Below, piece by piece: positions 1 to 5,764 of a DNA stretch of 7,641 nt (position 1 is its first letter; every line of letters begins with the position of its first letter). The stretch is from positions 1-7,641 of the forward strand of contig CADBPL010000084.1 in the NCBI GenBank assembly GCA_902796535.1. Reading direction: 5' to 3'. The DNA is from Oscillospiraceae bacterium (GTDB lineage Bacteria; Bacillota; Clostridia; Oscillospirales; Acutalibacteraceae). The notes under the pieces were generated by a model. It ran no database searches. It was not told where the DNA came from and saw only the letters and a program-made list of their open reading frames with translations. The position numbers and the translations under genes were made by a program.

Positions 1-37
1 GGTACTGAAATCCGCCGGATTTCGGTCGCCGAGCACG

Positions 38-62
38 CATGGAATTGCAGCGCAATTCCATG
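38..62. repeat. Perfect 11-bp inverted repeat (hairpin)
   Basis: CATGGAATTGC at 38-48 and its exact reverse complement at 52-62 are separated by a 3-nt spacer. A second, smaller hairpin (GAAATCC at 7-13 with GGATTTC at 17-23) lies just upstream. No T-run follows either one, so they do not look like terminators. They lie immediately left of a tRNA-3'-end-like sequence and could be the tip of an integrated element or part of a structured RNA cut by the window edge. I do not recognise the family. Confidence 0.5.
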
Positions 63-84
63 TCAAGTCCTGTTACCCGCACCA
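63..84 (+). other. tRNA-Leu-like 3' end (possible attachment-site remnant)
   Basis: The stretch begins TCAAGTCC, which fits the end of a T-loop. It continues with CCTGT (would-be T-stem 3' strand), TACCCGC (would-be acceptor 3' strand), a discriminator A and an encoded CCA at 82-84. Many bacterial tRNA-Leu genes start GCGGGTN and end this way. The 62 bases upstream do not form a tRNA: there is no D-arm, no anticodon arm, and no ACAGG to complete the T-stem. A terminator follows directly, as after a real tRNA gene. The pattern fits a displaced tRNA 3' end left by site-specific integration (attL/attR). Chance resemblance or another structured RNA is possible. Confidence 0.35.
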
Positions 85-89
85 TACCT

Positions 90-128
90 GGACTCTGATT
101 TTGAACCAATCGGAGTCCTTTTTCTTTT
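90..128 (+). terminator. Rho-independent terminator, plus strand
   Basis: GGACTCTGATT at 90-100 pairs with AATCGGAGTCC at 108-118 as an 11-bp stem with one U-G wobble and a 7-nt loop. TTTTTCTTTT follows at 119-128. It would terminate whatever plus-strand transcript enters from the left, in keeping with the tRNA-like sequence just before it. Confidence 0.8.
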
Positions 129-301
129 GCACCCCACCCGTTCCAAAAGCCCTTGAAACTACGGGCATCGTGACATCTTCCACATGATTACAACAAAAAC
201 CCGGTTCGGCAGAACGCTCTGTCAAGCCGGATTTCTTGCGTTTTGTTCTAATTTTGCAATTTTATCGAAATAACAATCGCGTGCGGGATAGGGGAATCGT
301 A
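119..301. repeat. Dispersed repeat, copy A
   Basis: This stretch matches 7173-7353 in the same orientation. Positions 121-234 align without gaps at a constant offset of 7054 bases, with 11 mismatches in 114 by eye (about 90% identity). Beyond 234 the match weakens and needs gaps, but resumes around the GATAGGG motif near 287-293. Differences on either strand are not biased to third codon positions, so it is probably not coding. Together with copy B it brackets all the complete genes of the window. Confidence 0.8.
195..234 (-). terminator. Hairpin terminator at the end of the sulfur-relay operon
   Basis: The arms 197-213 and 218-234 form a 17-position stem with 15 pairs (two of them wobbles) and a 4-nt loop. 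Read on the minus strand it is followed by TTTTT (199 down to 195). It lies about 110 nt past the stop of the last minus-strand gene at 347, so it is the likely operon terminator. Only a short TTT run follows on the plus strand, so bidirectional activity is weaker in this copy. Confidence 0.6.
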
Positions 302-346
302 CCGGACGCGCTGTATCGTTAGAGCCTGTCAGATTACAGACGGCTG

Positions 347-1408
347 TCAGATAAACAAGCTCATATCCGACTGTTCCCCGGAGCCGAGGAAGGTGGCCAC
401 GCCGCCGAGCTCCACACCGTCGATCAGTTCCTCCCGGCGAATGCCCATGATATCCATTGACATCTGGCACGCGACAAGCCGAACGCCGTGCAATTTGGCC
501 GACTCGATCAGTTCCTCGAGTGAGCTGACGCCCTTGCTTTTCATTATAGCGCGGATCATTTTTGCGCCCGCGCCGCCCATATTCATGCGGGACAGGCCCA
601 GCTTTTTTGTGCCGCGCGGCATCATGAACCCGAACATCTTCTCAATGAACGCTTTGGGGATCTTGATCTTTTTCGGATTTCGGAGAATATTAAGCCCCCA
701 GAACGTGAAAAAGATCGTGACCTTTCTGCCCATGGCCGCCGCGCCGTTGGCCATGATGAAGGCGGCGATCGTTTTGTCGAGGTCGCCGGAAAACACAACG
801 AACGTTTTGTCATTTTGCTGCGCTTGCGCGGCGGGAGGCTGAGCGGTGCGGCGCGTGATATCCGCGCGAATGATCCCATCGGTGAAGGAGATATCGTCCA
901 GCCGGTTGCCTGTTTGGGCGCACCAGACCTGAATGTCGGAATAAAACGCGTCCTCTGTGGCTTCTACATGGATCTGTGTGCCGTCCGGCTTATCGCGCAG
1001 AAAATCGGCGACCTTGACGATCGGGCCGGGGCATTTTAGCCCCCTGGCGTCAATCAGGGTCGGCTGCGCGGCGGTCTGCGCGGGTGGGTTGGCGGCAGGC
1101 TGTTCGCCCTCAAGCAGCTTGCGGTAGGCGCTGTAGCCGCCGGCAACGTGCGTCACGTCATAGCCGCGGTCAGCCAGGATCTCTGCGATCTGTTCGCTGA
1201 AATCACCGACGCGGCAATAGACGAGCACAGGCTTTGTTTTGGGAATATCATCCAGCTTTGAAGCGAACTGCGAAAAGGGGATATTGATCGCGCCTTCGAT
1301 GCAGCTGACGAGCAGCTCGTCCGGCTCGCGCAAATCGACCAGTGTATAGCTTGCATGATCCACTTCGGCAAACTCTTTTGCCGAGATCGTTTTGAATGCA
1401 GGTTCCAT
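347..1408 (-). CDS. Rhodanese-TusA-DsrE2 triple-domain sulfurtransferase
   Basis: A 353-residue cytoplasmic protein with three sulfur-transfer domains in a row, each with its expected cysteine. Residues 1-100 are a rhodanese domain (VDLRE at 24-28, active loop beginning Cys65, GGY at 90-92). Residues 117-187 are a TusA/SirA domain with the signature LKCPGP (Cys126). Residues 200-353 are a DsrE2-like domain with its conserved cysteine in the ACQMSMDIMG segment (Cys314). Ala/Pro/Gln-rich linkers at about 101-116 and 188-198 separate them. The same three domains follow the FAD/NAD oxidoreductase in some CoA-disulfide-reductase-type fusions, but that module is absent here. The open frame extends upstream, but ATG at 1408 is the start: GAGG lies 8 nt before it and the rhodanese fold begins there. 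Last gene of the operon, 11 nt after the JAMM gene. Likely role: passing persulfide sulfur from one cysteine to the next and on to an acceptor such as the upstream carrier; donor and acceptor are not shown by the sequence. Confidence 0.9.
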   Translation of the reverse strand: MEPAFKTISAKEFAEVDHASYTLVDLREPDELLVSCIEGAINIPFSQFASKLDDIPKTKPVLVYCRVGDFSEQIAEILADRGYDVTHVAGGYSAYRKLLEGEQPAANPPAQTAAQPTLIDARGLKCPGPIVKVADFLRDKPDGTQIHVEATEDAFYSDIQVWCAQTGNRLDDISFTDGIIRADITRRTAQPPAAQAQQNDKTFVVFSGDLDKTIAAFIMANGAAAMGRKVTIFFTFWGLNILRNPKKIKIPKAFIEKMFGFMMPRGTKKLGLSRMNMGGAGAKMIRAIMKSKGVSSLEELIESAKLHGVRLVACQMSMDIMGIRREELIDGVELGGVATFLGSGEQSDMSLFI

Positions 1409-1419
1409 TGTGTTTACCT

Positions 1420-1848
1420 CTAATCCTTGATCATCAGATTTTCTTTTCGGGCGAAGCCCTGTTCGATATGAAAGGCGTTGAGCACAGGGGCTTCTCCGGC
1501 GAGCGACAGAATCAGGTAAGTTGCGGTTTGATCGAACGCCAGCCGGATATCCTCTTCGGAAGGGCGGGACGGCGTTGCCGGGTGCGAATGCCAGTTGCCG
1601 AGGGGCTTGAGCGCGCGCTGCCGCATATCGCGTATGGCGGCAAGCTGCTCGGCCGGGTTCAAACTGAAGTGTTCCGCAGAATGATCCGTGTTTTCCAGCA
1701 GATAGACCTTTCGGATCACACGAGAACCGTTTTCCTCCGTTCCGGCGATCAGCCCGCATGCCTCCTGCGGTGCTCTTTCTTTTGCCTCGCGCAGCATTGC
1801 TTCATATTCGGCGCGGCACAGCGCAACCGTCAAAGTCTGCTCGTTCAT
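1420..1848 (-). CDS. JAMM/Mov34 (M67-family) metalloprotease
   Basis: A 142-residue JAB/MPN-domain zinc metallopeptidase. The JAMM residues are all present: Glu29 in the PQEACG segment, His87 and His89 in NWHSHP, Ser97 and Asp100 in RPSEED. Length and motif match the small bacterial enzymes encoded beside ThiS/MoaD-like carriers, such as Mec (CysO-cysteine hydrolase), QbsD and HcyD. Those enzymes either release an amino acid from the carrier or trim residues that follow its glycine tail. The carrier in this operon ends GGGAV, so trimming is the obvious expected job (inference). ATG at 1848 overlaps the stop of the E1-like gene (ATGA, 1848-1845) and has AAGGGGGG upstream inside that gene. The longer open frame would run further into the upstream gene without a better start. 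Translation is probably coupled to the upstream gene. Confidence 0.9.
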   Translation of the reverse strand: MNEQTLTVALCRAEYEAMLREAKERAPQEACGLIAGTEENGSRVIRKVYLLENTDHSAEHFSLNPAEQLAAIRDMRQRALKPLGNWHSHPATPSRPSEEDIRLAFDQTATYLILSLAGEAPVLNAFHIEQGFARKENLMIKD

Positions 1849-2663
1849 GCGCCGCCCCCCTTGACGCCGCAGGTCGGCGGATCGTAGTCGATCAGTTCGG
1901 TGATACTCGGGTGATCTGAGCAAACGGCGCAGCCGCTGCCCCGCGGCGGCAGCTTGGCGGTGTGGAAGCGCATGCTCAGCGCGTCAAAAATCAGCAGTCT
2001 GCCGGTCAGCAATTCCCCTGCGCCGGTGATGTACTTGATCGCTTCAAGCGCCTGCAGGCAGCCGATCACGCCTGCCATTGCGCCGACTACGCCCGCCTCG
2101 TGGCAGGTCGGCACCGCGCCCTTGGGCGGCGGGTTGGTGAACACACAGCGGTAACAGGGCGTTTGGTGCGGCACAACCGTCATCAGCTGCCCTTCAAAGC
2201 AGATGATCCCCGCGTGCGTAAACGGTTTATCGGCCATAACGCAGGCGTCGTTAATGAGAAACTTTGCCGGAAAATTATCGGTTCCGTCCAGTATGAAATC
2301 ATAATCGGCAATCAGCTCCAAAATGTTTTGGCTGTAAATGAATTCATTGTAAATTTTAACGTCTGTGTCGGGATTGATCGCCTGCATCGTTTCTTTGGCT
2401 GATTCGACCTTTGGCTTGCCAAGGTCGTTTGTGGTGTGAATGATCTGCCGCTGCAAATTGGAAAGATCGACCGTGTCTGCATCGGCAATGCCGATCTGCC
2501 CGACGCCCGCCGCAGCCAGATACATGGCGGCAGGCGCTCCAAGGCCGCCCGCGCCGATGATCAGCACTTTTGCTTCGCAGAGCTTTTTCTGCCCCTTCAC
2601 GCCGATATCCTTCAGAATGATGTGGCGGGAATACCGTTCCAGTTGTTCATTGGTCAGGATCAT
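1845..2663 (-). CDS. MoeB/ThiF-type E1-like adenylyltransferase
   Basis: A 272-residue E1-like enzyme that would use ATP to adenylate the C-terminal glycine of the ThiS/MoaD-like carrier encoded just upstream. It opens with ERYSRHIIL (9-17), typical of MoeB/ThiF. The nucleotide-binding glycines are in GAGGLG (37-42), followed by the acidic strand at 61-66, NLQRQ (69-73) and DGTDN (126-130). Two CxxC pairs (Cys170/173 and Cys245/248) match the structural zinc site. Cys187 lies where the acyl-disulfide/persulfide cysteine of the family sits. There is no C-terminal rhodanese domain as in MOCS3/Uba4; the operon supplies rhodanese separately. The start overlaps the carrier stop by ATGA (2663-2660), which supports this partner over molybdopterin or thiamine synthesis. 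ThiF, MoeB and TtuC-type enzymes cannot be told apart by sequence alone, so I give no symbol. Confidence 0.9.
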   Translation of the reverse strand: MILTNEQLERYSRHIILKDIGVKGQKKLCEAKVLIIGAGGLGAPAAMYLAAAGVGQIGIADADTVDLSNLQRQIIHTTNDLGKPKVESAKETMQAINPDTDVKIYNEFIYSQNILELIADYDFILDGTDNFPAKFLINDACVMADKPFTHAGIICFEGQLMTVVPHQTPCYRCVFTNPPPKGAVPTCHEAGVVGAMAGVIGCLQALEAIKYITGAGELLTGRLLIFDALSMRFHTAKLPPRGSGCAVCSDHPSITELIDYDPPTCGVKGGGA

Positions 2664-2872
2664 ACGGCGCCACCGCCCATGTAATACAAAAATTCAACCA
2701 CGTCGCCGTCCCGCAGGATGTGCGCCGCAAAATCTGACCGCGTCACAAAGTCCTCGTTCACCGAAACGCTGACGTATTCCGGCATTTCCACGTTTTCCAG
2801 ACGCAGCAGCTCTTCCACGCTTGTGTTTTCCCCGATCTCGCGGTGTTCGCCGCCAACGGTAATGTGTATCAT
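2660..2872 (-). CDS. ThiS/MoaD-like sulfur carrier with masked C-terminus
   Basis: A 70-residue beta-grasp protein of the ThiS/MoaD size class. The N-terminal beta hairpin (MIHITVGGEHREI), the helix SVEELLRL (18-25), VSVNEDFV (36-43) and the LRDGDVVEFLYYMGGG end (53-68) follow the family pattern. In mature carriers the diglycine is C-terminal and becomes a thiocarboxylate. Here the glycines (66-68) are followed by Ala69-Val70. QbsE of Pseudomonas and HcyS of Wolinella are known carriers with extra residues that a JAMM protease removes; this operon encodes such a protease. The gene overlaps both neighbours by ATGA, so carrier and E1 are translationally coupled. It might instead serve thiamine synthesis, but no thiG, thiH or thiE is nearby. 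Confidence 0.88.
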   Translation of the reverse strand: MIHITVGGEHREIGENTSVEELLRLENVEMPEYVSVSVNEDFVTRSDFAAHILRDGDVVEFLYYMGGGAV

Positions 2873-3654
2873 GTTGCCGCTCCTTTCTTTTGTTTTTTGT
2901 TATACTCGGTCAAGTCTTTGATGACTTCTCCGGCAATGATCAGCCCGACGACCGACGGCACAAAGGCGTTGCTGCCGGGCACCTGTCTGCGTTGGGTGCA
3001 TTTGCGCGCCGTGCCGGGTGGGCAGATGCAGTGTGCGCGGCAGCTGATCGCCATATCGTCGATTGGCGTGATCGGCGGTTCCCTGGAATAGACGACCTTC
3101 AGGTGCTGCACCCCCATGCACCGCAGCTCATGACGCATGACCTTGGCCAGCGGGCAGACGGAGGTTTGATAAATATCCGCCACTTCAAACGCCGTGGGGT
3201 CGACCTTGTTGCCCGCGCCCATGGAGGATATGATCGGCGTGCCGGCTTCGTTGGCGTTTTTGACGAGCGCGAGCTTGCCCGTCACGGTGTCGATCGCGTC
3301 GACAATGTAATCGTACTGCGAAAAATCAAACTGACCCGCCGTTTCCGGTGTATAAAAGGTTTTATGGCAGGTGACGCTGACCTGCGGATTGATTTCCGCG
3401 ATGCGTCCGGCGGCAACGTCCACCTTGTATTGGCCGACCGTTGTGCGTGTGGCGTAGATCTGCCGGTTGATGTTCGTCAGGCAGATCCTGTCGTCGTCGA
3501 TCAGATCGACCGAACCGATTCCGGAACGCACCAGCGCCTCGACCGCATAACCGCCGACGCCGCCGATGCCGAACACCGCCACGCGTGAACGCCACAGCTT
3601 TTCCATGGCGTCCTTGCCAAACAGAAGCTCCGTTCTTGAATATTGATTCAGCAT
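2869..3654 (-). CDS. tcdA: tRNA threonylcarbamoyladenosine dehydratase (TcdA/CsdL)
   Basis: A 261-residue E1-like enzyme that cyclises t6A at position 37 of ANN-decoding tRNAs to ct6A, using ATP. The start (QYSRTELLFGKDAMEKL), FGIGGVGG (28-35), the acidic strand LIDDD (51-55), TNINRQIYA (60-68), DAIDTVTGK and SSMGAGNK are characteristic of TcdA rather than MoeB or ThiF. The C-terminal part has a cysteine cluster (SCRAHCICPPGTARKC) followed by GSNAFVPSVVGLIIAGEV, as I expect in clostridial homologues. ATG at 3654 matches the family N-terminus, with AGGAG 10 nt before it. First gene of the five-gene operon; its stop overlaps the carrier start by ATGA. A TcdA opening a sulfur-carrier operon is notable, because its known E. 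coli partners CsdA and CsdE are also sulfur-transfer proteins. Confidence 0.93.
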   Translation of the reverse strand: MLNQYSRTELLFGKDAMEKLWRSRVAVFGIGGVGGYAVEALVRSGIGSVDLIDDDRICLTNINRQIYATRTTVGQYKVDVAAGRIAEINPQVSVTCHKTFYTPETAGQFDFSQYDYIVDAIDTVTGKLALVKNANEAGTPIISSMGAGNKVDPTAFEVADIYQTSVCPLAKVMRHELRCMGVQHLKVVYSREPPITPIDDMAISCRAHCICPPGTARKCTQRRQVPGSNAFVPSVVGLIIAGEVIKDLTEYNKKQKKGAAT

Positions 3655-3671
3655 CCCTTTTACTCTCCTTT

Positions 3672-3690
3672 TGAAACGGACCGTTTTCTG
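3672..3690. promoter_or_regulatory. Dyad operator-like site 1 (tcdA leader)
   Basis: The 19-mer TGAAACGGACCGTTTTCTG contains the perfect dyad AAACG-N3-CGTTT centred on 3680. Seventeen of 19 bases match site 2 at 3917-3935. It abuts the Shine-Dalgarno of tcdA (about 3665-3671), well downstream of the predicted minus-strand transcription start near 3818. Bound protein could block elongation or ribosome loading. The regulator is not in the window. Confidence 0.55.
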
Positions 3691-3805
3691 AATACTTCCC
3701 CATGGGTTCGACGCTTTCTGCCGGAATCCTGATCTGTGTGTCCGTGATTCTCAGGCCGTCCGCCGGCAGGGATTGCACCTATTTCAATAAAACCTATAAA
3801 ACCTA

Positions 3806-3834
3806 TTGACATAATATGATTTACAGTATACAAT
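3806..3834 (+). promoter_or_regulatory. Sigma-A promoter of the transporter operon
   Basis: TTGACA (3806-3811) and TACAAT (3829-3834) have a 17-bp spacer. The expected start is near 3841, giving a leader of about 137 nt. The -10 overlaps the minus-strand -10 by two bases, so the two polymerases should exclude each other. A tandem 9-mer, AAAACCTAT twice (3789-3806), abuts the -35. Confidence 0.8.
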
Positions 3835-3853
3835 AGTTTTCATTCCATGTCAA
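3825..3853 (-). promoter_or_regulatory. Sigma-A promoter of the sulfur-relay operon
   Basis: On the minus strand TTGACA (3853-3848) and TATACT (3830-3825) are separated by exactly 17 bp. This matches the -35 consensus fully and the -10 at five of six. The expected start is near 3818, giving a leader of about 164 nt before tcdA. It shares its -10 bases with the opposite promoter. Confidence 0.8.
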
Positions 3854-3916
3854 GACGGTTTTCTCTTTTTATTCCATGTAAAAGGATATGCGCGCGGCAG
3901 TATGAACGCGACGATG

Positions 3917-3935
3917 TGAAACGATCCGTTTTCTG
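3917..3935. promoter_or_regulatory. Dyad operator-like site 2 (transporter leader)
   Basis: The 19-mer TGAAACGATCCGTTTTCTG has the same AAACG-N3-CGTTT dyad as site 1, centred on 3925, 245 bp away. The two sites differ only in the central bases, where a dimeric regulator often tolerates change. It lies about 25 bp before the AAGGAGG of the transporter gene. A partial half-site (ACGGTTTTCT, 3855-3864) beside the minus-strand -35 may be a third contact. Confidence 0.55.
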
Positions 3936-3977
3936 CAAAACAAGCCGTCTGTAACACGGAAAGGAGGTTGAAAAGCT

Positions 3978-5660
3978 GTGAGCAGGCAACCCTTTGGTGA
4001 ACGTGTCAAGCGCGCGATCGGGATTCAGGGCGCGGCAAAGGACACGATTTATCCGATGCTGTCCTACAACGCAACCAATATTGCAACCAGCGGCGCACAG
4101 TATTTTTTTGATTTATATTACATCCCGTTTCTGGTTTATGTGGAGGGCCTTTCTACGGCGCAGGTCGGTTTCGTGATATTGCTCAAATCGATTTGGGACG
4201 CAGTCACAGACCCCATGATGGGCATTATTACAGACCGAACGCATTCCCGTTTCGGCAAGCACAGGATCTATGTCCTTGCAGCCGCTGTTCCGTTCTGCTT
4301 TTCTTTTTTTATGACATGGTACAGCTTCGGGATCAGCAATTCTATGAATTCCGTCGCTGTCATGTGGTATTATGTTACAGCATATCTGCTCTACAGCACG
4401 GCGACGACGTTGCTGATGGTGCCGCACACTGCGATGTTGCCGGAACTGGCGCCGGAGTATTTTTTGCGCACGCAGTATAATTCCGTCGGATATTTGATGA
4501 ACTCCAGCGGCATGGTGCCGTCTTTTATTCTGGCAACGATCGTTTTGAATTATGTGCGTCCCGCCCGCCTGACGGTCGGTTCTGTTCTGAAAGCATTCGG
4601 AAATTGCTTTACCCATGCGTTGGAGCCGGAGACGATCCCGAAAAGCAACTATATGGGTGTGGGTTTGGTGCTGGCGCTGGCTTATTTGGTTCCGATTCTG
4701 ATCACGGCGCTGAAATGCAAAGAGCGCAGCTCCCTGCATGACCGCTTTGCACCGTTTGATCGAACCTATGTGCTGCGCGAATATGTTCAGGTGTTCAAAA
4801 GCCGTGCGTTCCGTCAGTATTTTGCCATAACCTCGCTCTACGCCGTAGCGCTTGGCTTTTATAACAATACAAAAATTTTTCTTATTAAGGAGTTAACCAA
4901 CACATACTATCTTTACGGCATGATCAATGTGATCGCCGGTGTGTTTCAGGCGTCCGGCTTCCCGATCAATTATGCGCTGACAAAGAAGTACGGGAAACAG
5001 ATGTGTTCATGGATCACAACGCCGTTCTATTTGGCCGCGCTGGGGATCGTACTGTTCCTCCGCACACCGGCCACGCCGGGTGGGAAAACGCTGACGGTGA
5101 TTCTTGTCATCATCCATACGGTTTTTTATTTCTTTGGTCTGTCAGGTCTCGGCTTTACAGGGAACAATATTTACCCGGACATTACAGATGTGGACGAAAT
5201 GATTACCGGTCGCAGACGGGAAGGGATGATCGCAACATTCAACACGTTTGTGAAAAAGATTTCCGCCGGCGTGATGGGCATGATCGTACTGTCCGGCCTG
5301 CAGTTGTTCGGCGTACAAACCTCGGACGGCACGTCGGCGAAAGCGGCGGTCGGCGTTGGCCGATATGCAAACGTCGGCATCAAGTTCTTTGCCGCATTTG
5401 TGCCGATGCTCTGCATCGTTTTCTGCCTGATTGCCTTGAAGAATTTTTCCATGACAAAAGAAGATCATGGTTTGATCCGTGCGGCGATCGCAGCCAAAAA
5501 GAAATACGGCGCCGTAAAGATGACGCCGGAACAGATCAGAACGTGTGAAAAAATCAGCAGACAGCCGTGGGAAAGCATGTGGATCTCTCAGACCGAACAG
5601 GGGGCCGAAGCTCATGCGCCGGAATGGGAGGAAATTGGACAGGATCCTGCGTTGCCATAA
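3978..5660 (+). CDS. GPH-family (MFS_2) cation-coupled transporter
   Basis: A 560-residue inner-membrane transporter of the glycoside-pentoside-hexuronide:cation symporter family (MelB, GusB, YicJ, YihO type). The diagnostic loop between helices 2 and 3 is intact: WDAVTDP at 73-79, then GIITDRTHSRFGKHR at 82-96, with Asp74, Asp78, Asp86, Arg87 and Lys94 at conserved places. Hydrophobic segments run throughout, consistent with about 12 helices. It is longer than the usual 450-500 residues, with extra sequence around 195-225 between helices and a charged tail. The start is GTG at 3978, chosen because AAGGAGG lies at 3961-3967 and the family N-terminus follows; no ATG fits. First gene after the plus promoter; the next gene starts 104 nt later with no terminator between. 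Substrate cannot be read from sequence; a sugar or sugar acid is the family norm, and the setting makes a sulfur-containing solute worth considering. Confidence 0.9.
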   Translation: MSRQPFGERVKRAIGIQGAAKDTIYPMLSYNATNIATSGAQYFFDLYYIPFLVYVEGLSTAQVGFVILLKSIWDAVTDPMMGIITDRTHSRFGKHRIYVLAAAVPFCFSFFMTWYSFGISNSMNSVAVMWYYVTAYLLYSTATTLLMVPHTAMLPELAPEYFLRTQYNSVGYLMNSSGMVPSFILATIVLNYVRPARLTVGSVLKAFGNCFTHALEPETIPKSNYMGVGLVLALAYLVPILITALKCKERSSLHDRFAPFDRTYVLREYVQVFKSRAFRQYFAITSLYAVALGFYNNTKIFLIKELTNTYYLYGMINVIAGVFQASGFPINYALTKKYGKQMCSWITTPFYLAALGIVLFLRTPATPGGKTLTVILVIIHTVFYFFGLSGLGFTGNNIYPDITDVDEMITGRRREGMIATFNTFVKKISAGVMGMIVLSGLQLFGVQTSDGTSAKAAVGVGRYANVGIKFFAAFVPMLCIVFCLIALKNFSMTKEDHGLIRAAIAAKKKYGAVKMTPEQIRTCEKISRQPWESMWISQTEQGAEAHAPEWEEIGQDPALP

Positions 5661-5764
5661 TCGACTCAGGCCGATGCCCGGTGCATTTTGATTTTGCATC
5701 ATCGCGTTCGCGCTCGGGCAACAGGATCGGCAGCCTTTGGCTGTTGAGGAGAGGTGAAACGGAA

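Noticed and set aside
1845..1862. E1-like protein also ends in GGGA, resembling a carrier tail
   Set aside because: The glycine codons coincide with the AAGGGGGG ribosome binding site of the overlapping JAMM gene, which explains them.
3362..3778. 138-codon open frame on the minus strand starting GTG and running into tcdA in another frame
   Set aside because: It has no ribosome binding site, starts at a GTG just after a stop, overlaps most of the conserved 5' part of tcdA, and becomes Arg-rich low-quality sequence there. The part before tcdA reads like plausible protein, but I cannot support a gene.
55..3854. 13-mer ATTCCATGTCAAG shared by the left-edge hairpin and the divergent promoter
   Set aside because: A match of this length is near chance expectation here. 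At the left edge the minus-strand TTGACA has no -10 partner at a normal distance.
334..3954. 11-mer TTACAGACGGC (334-344) with its reverse complement at 3944-3954, flanking the minus operon
   Set aside because: Several 11-base matches are expected by chance in a window this size, and neither copy lies in a shared structure.
5661..5764. Possible terminator or riboswitch between the transporter and the TtcA fusion
   Set aside because: Only a small CAGCC/GGCTG hairpin (5731-5743) is seen, without a T-run. I treat the two genes as co-transcribed.
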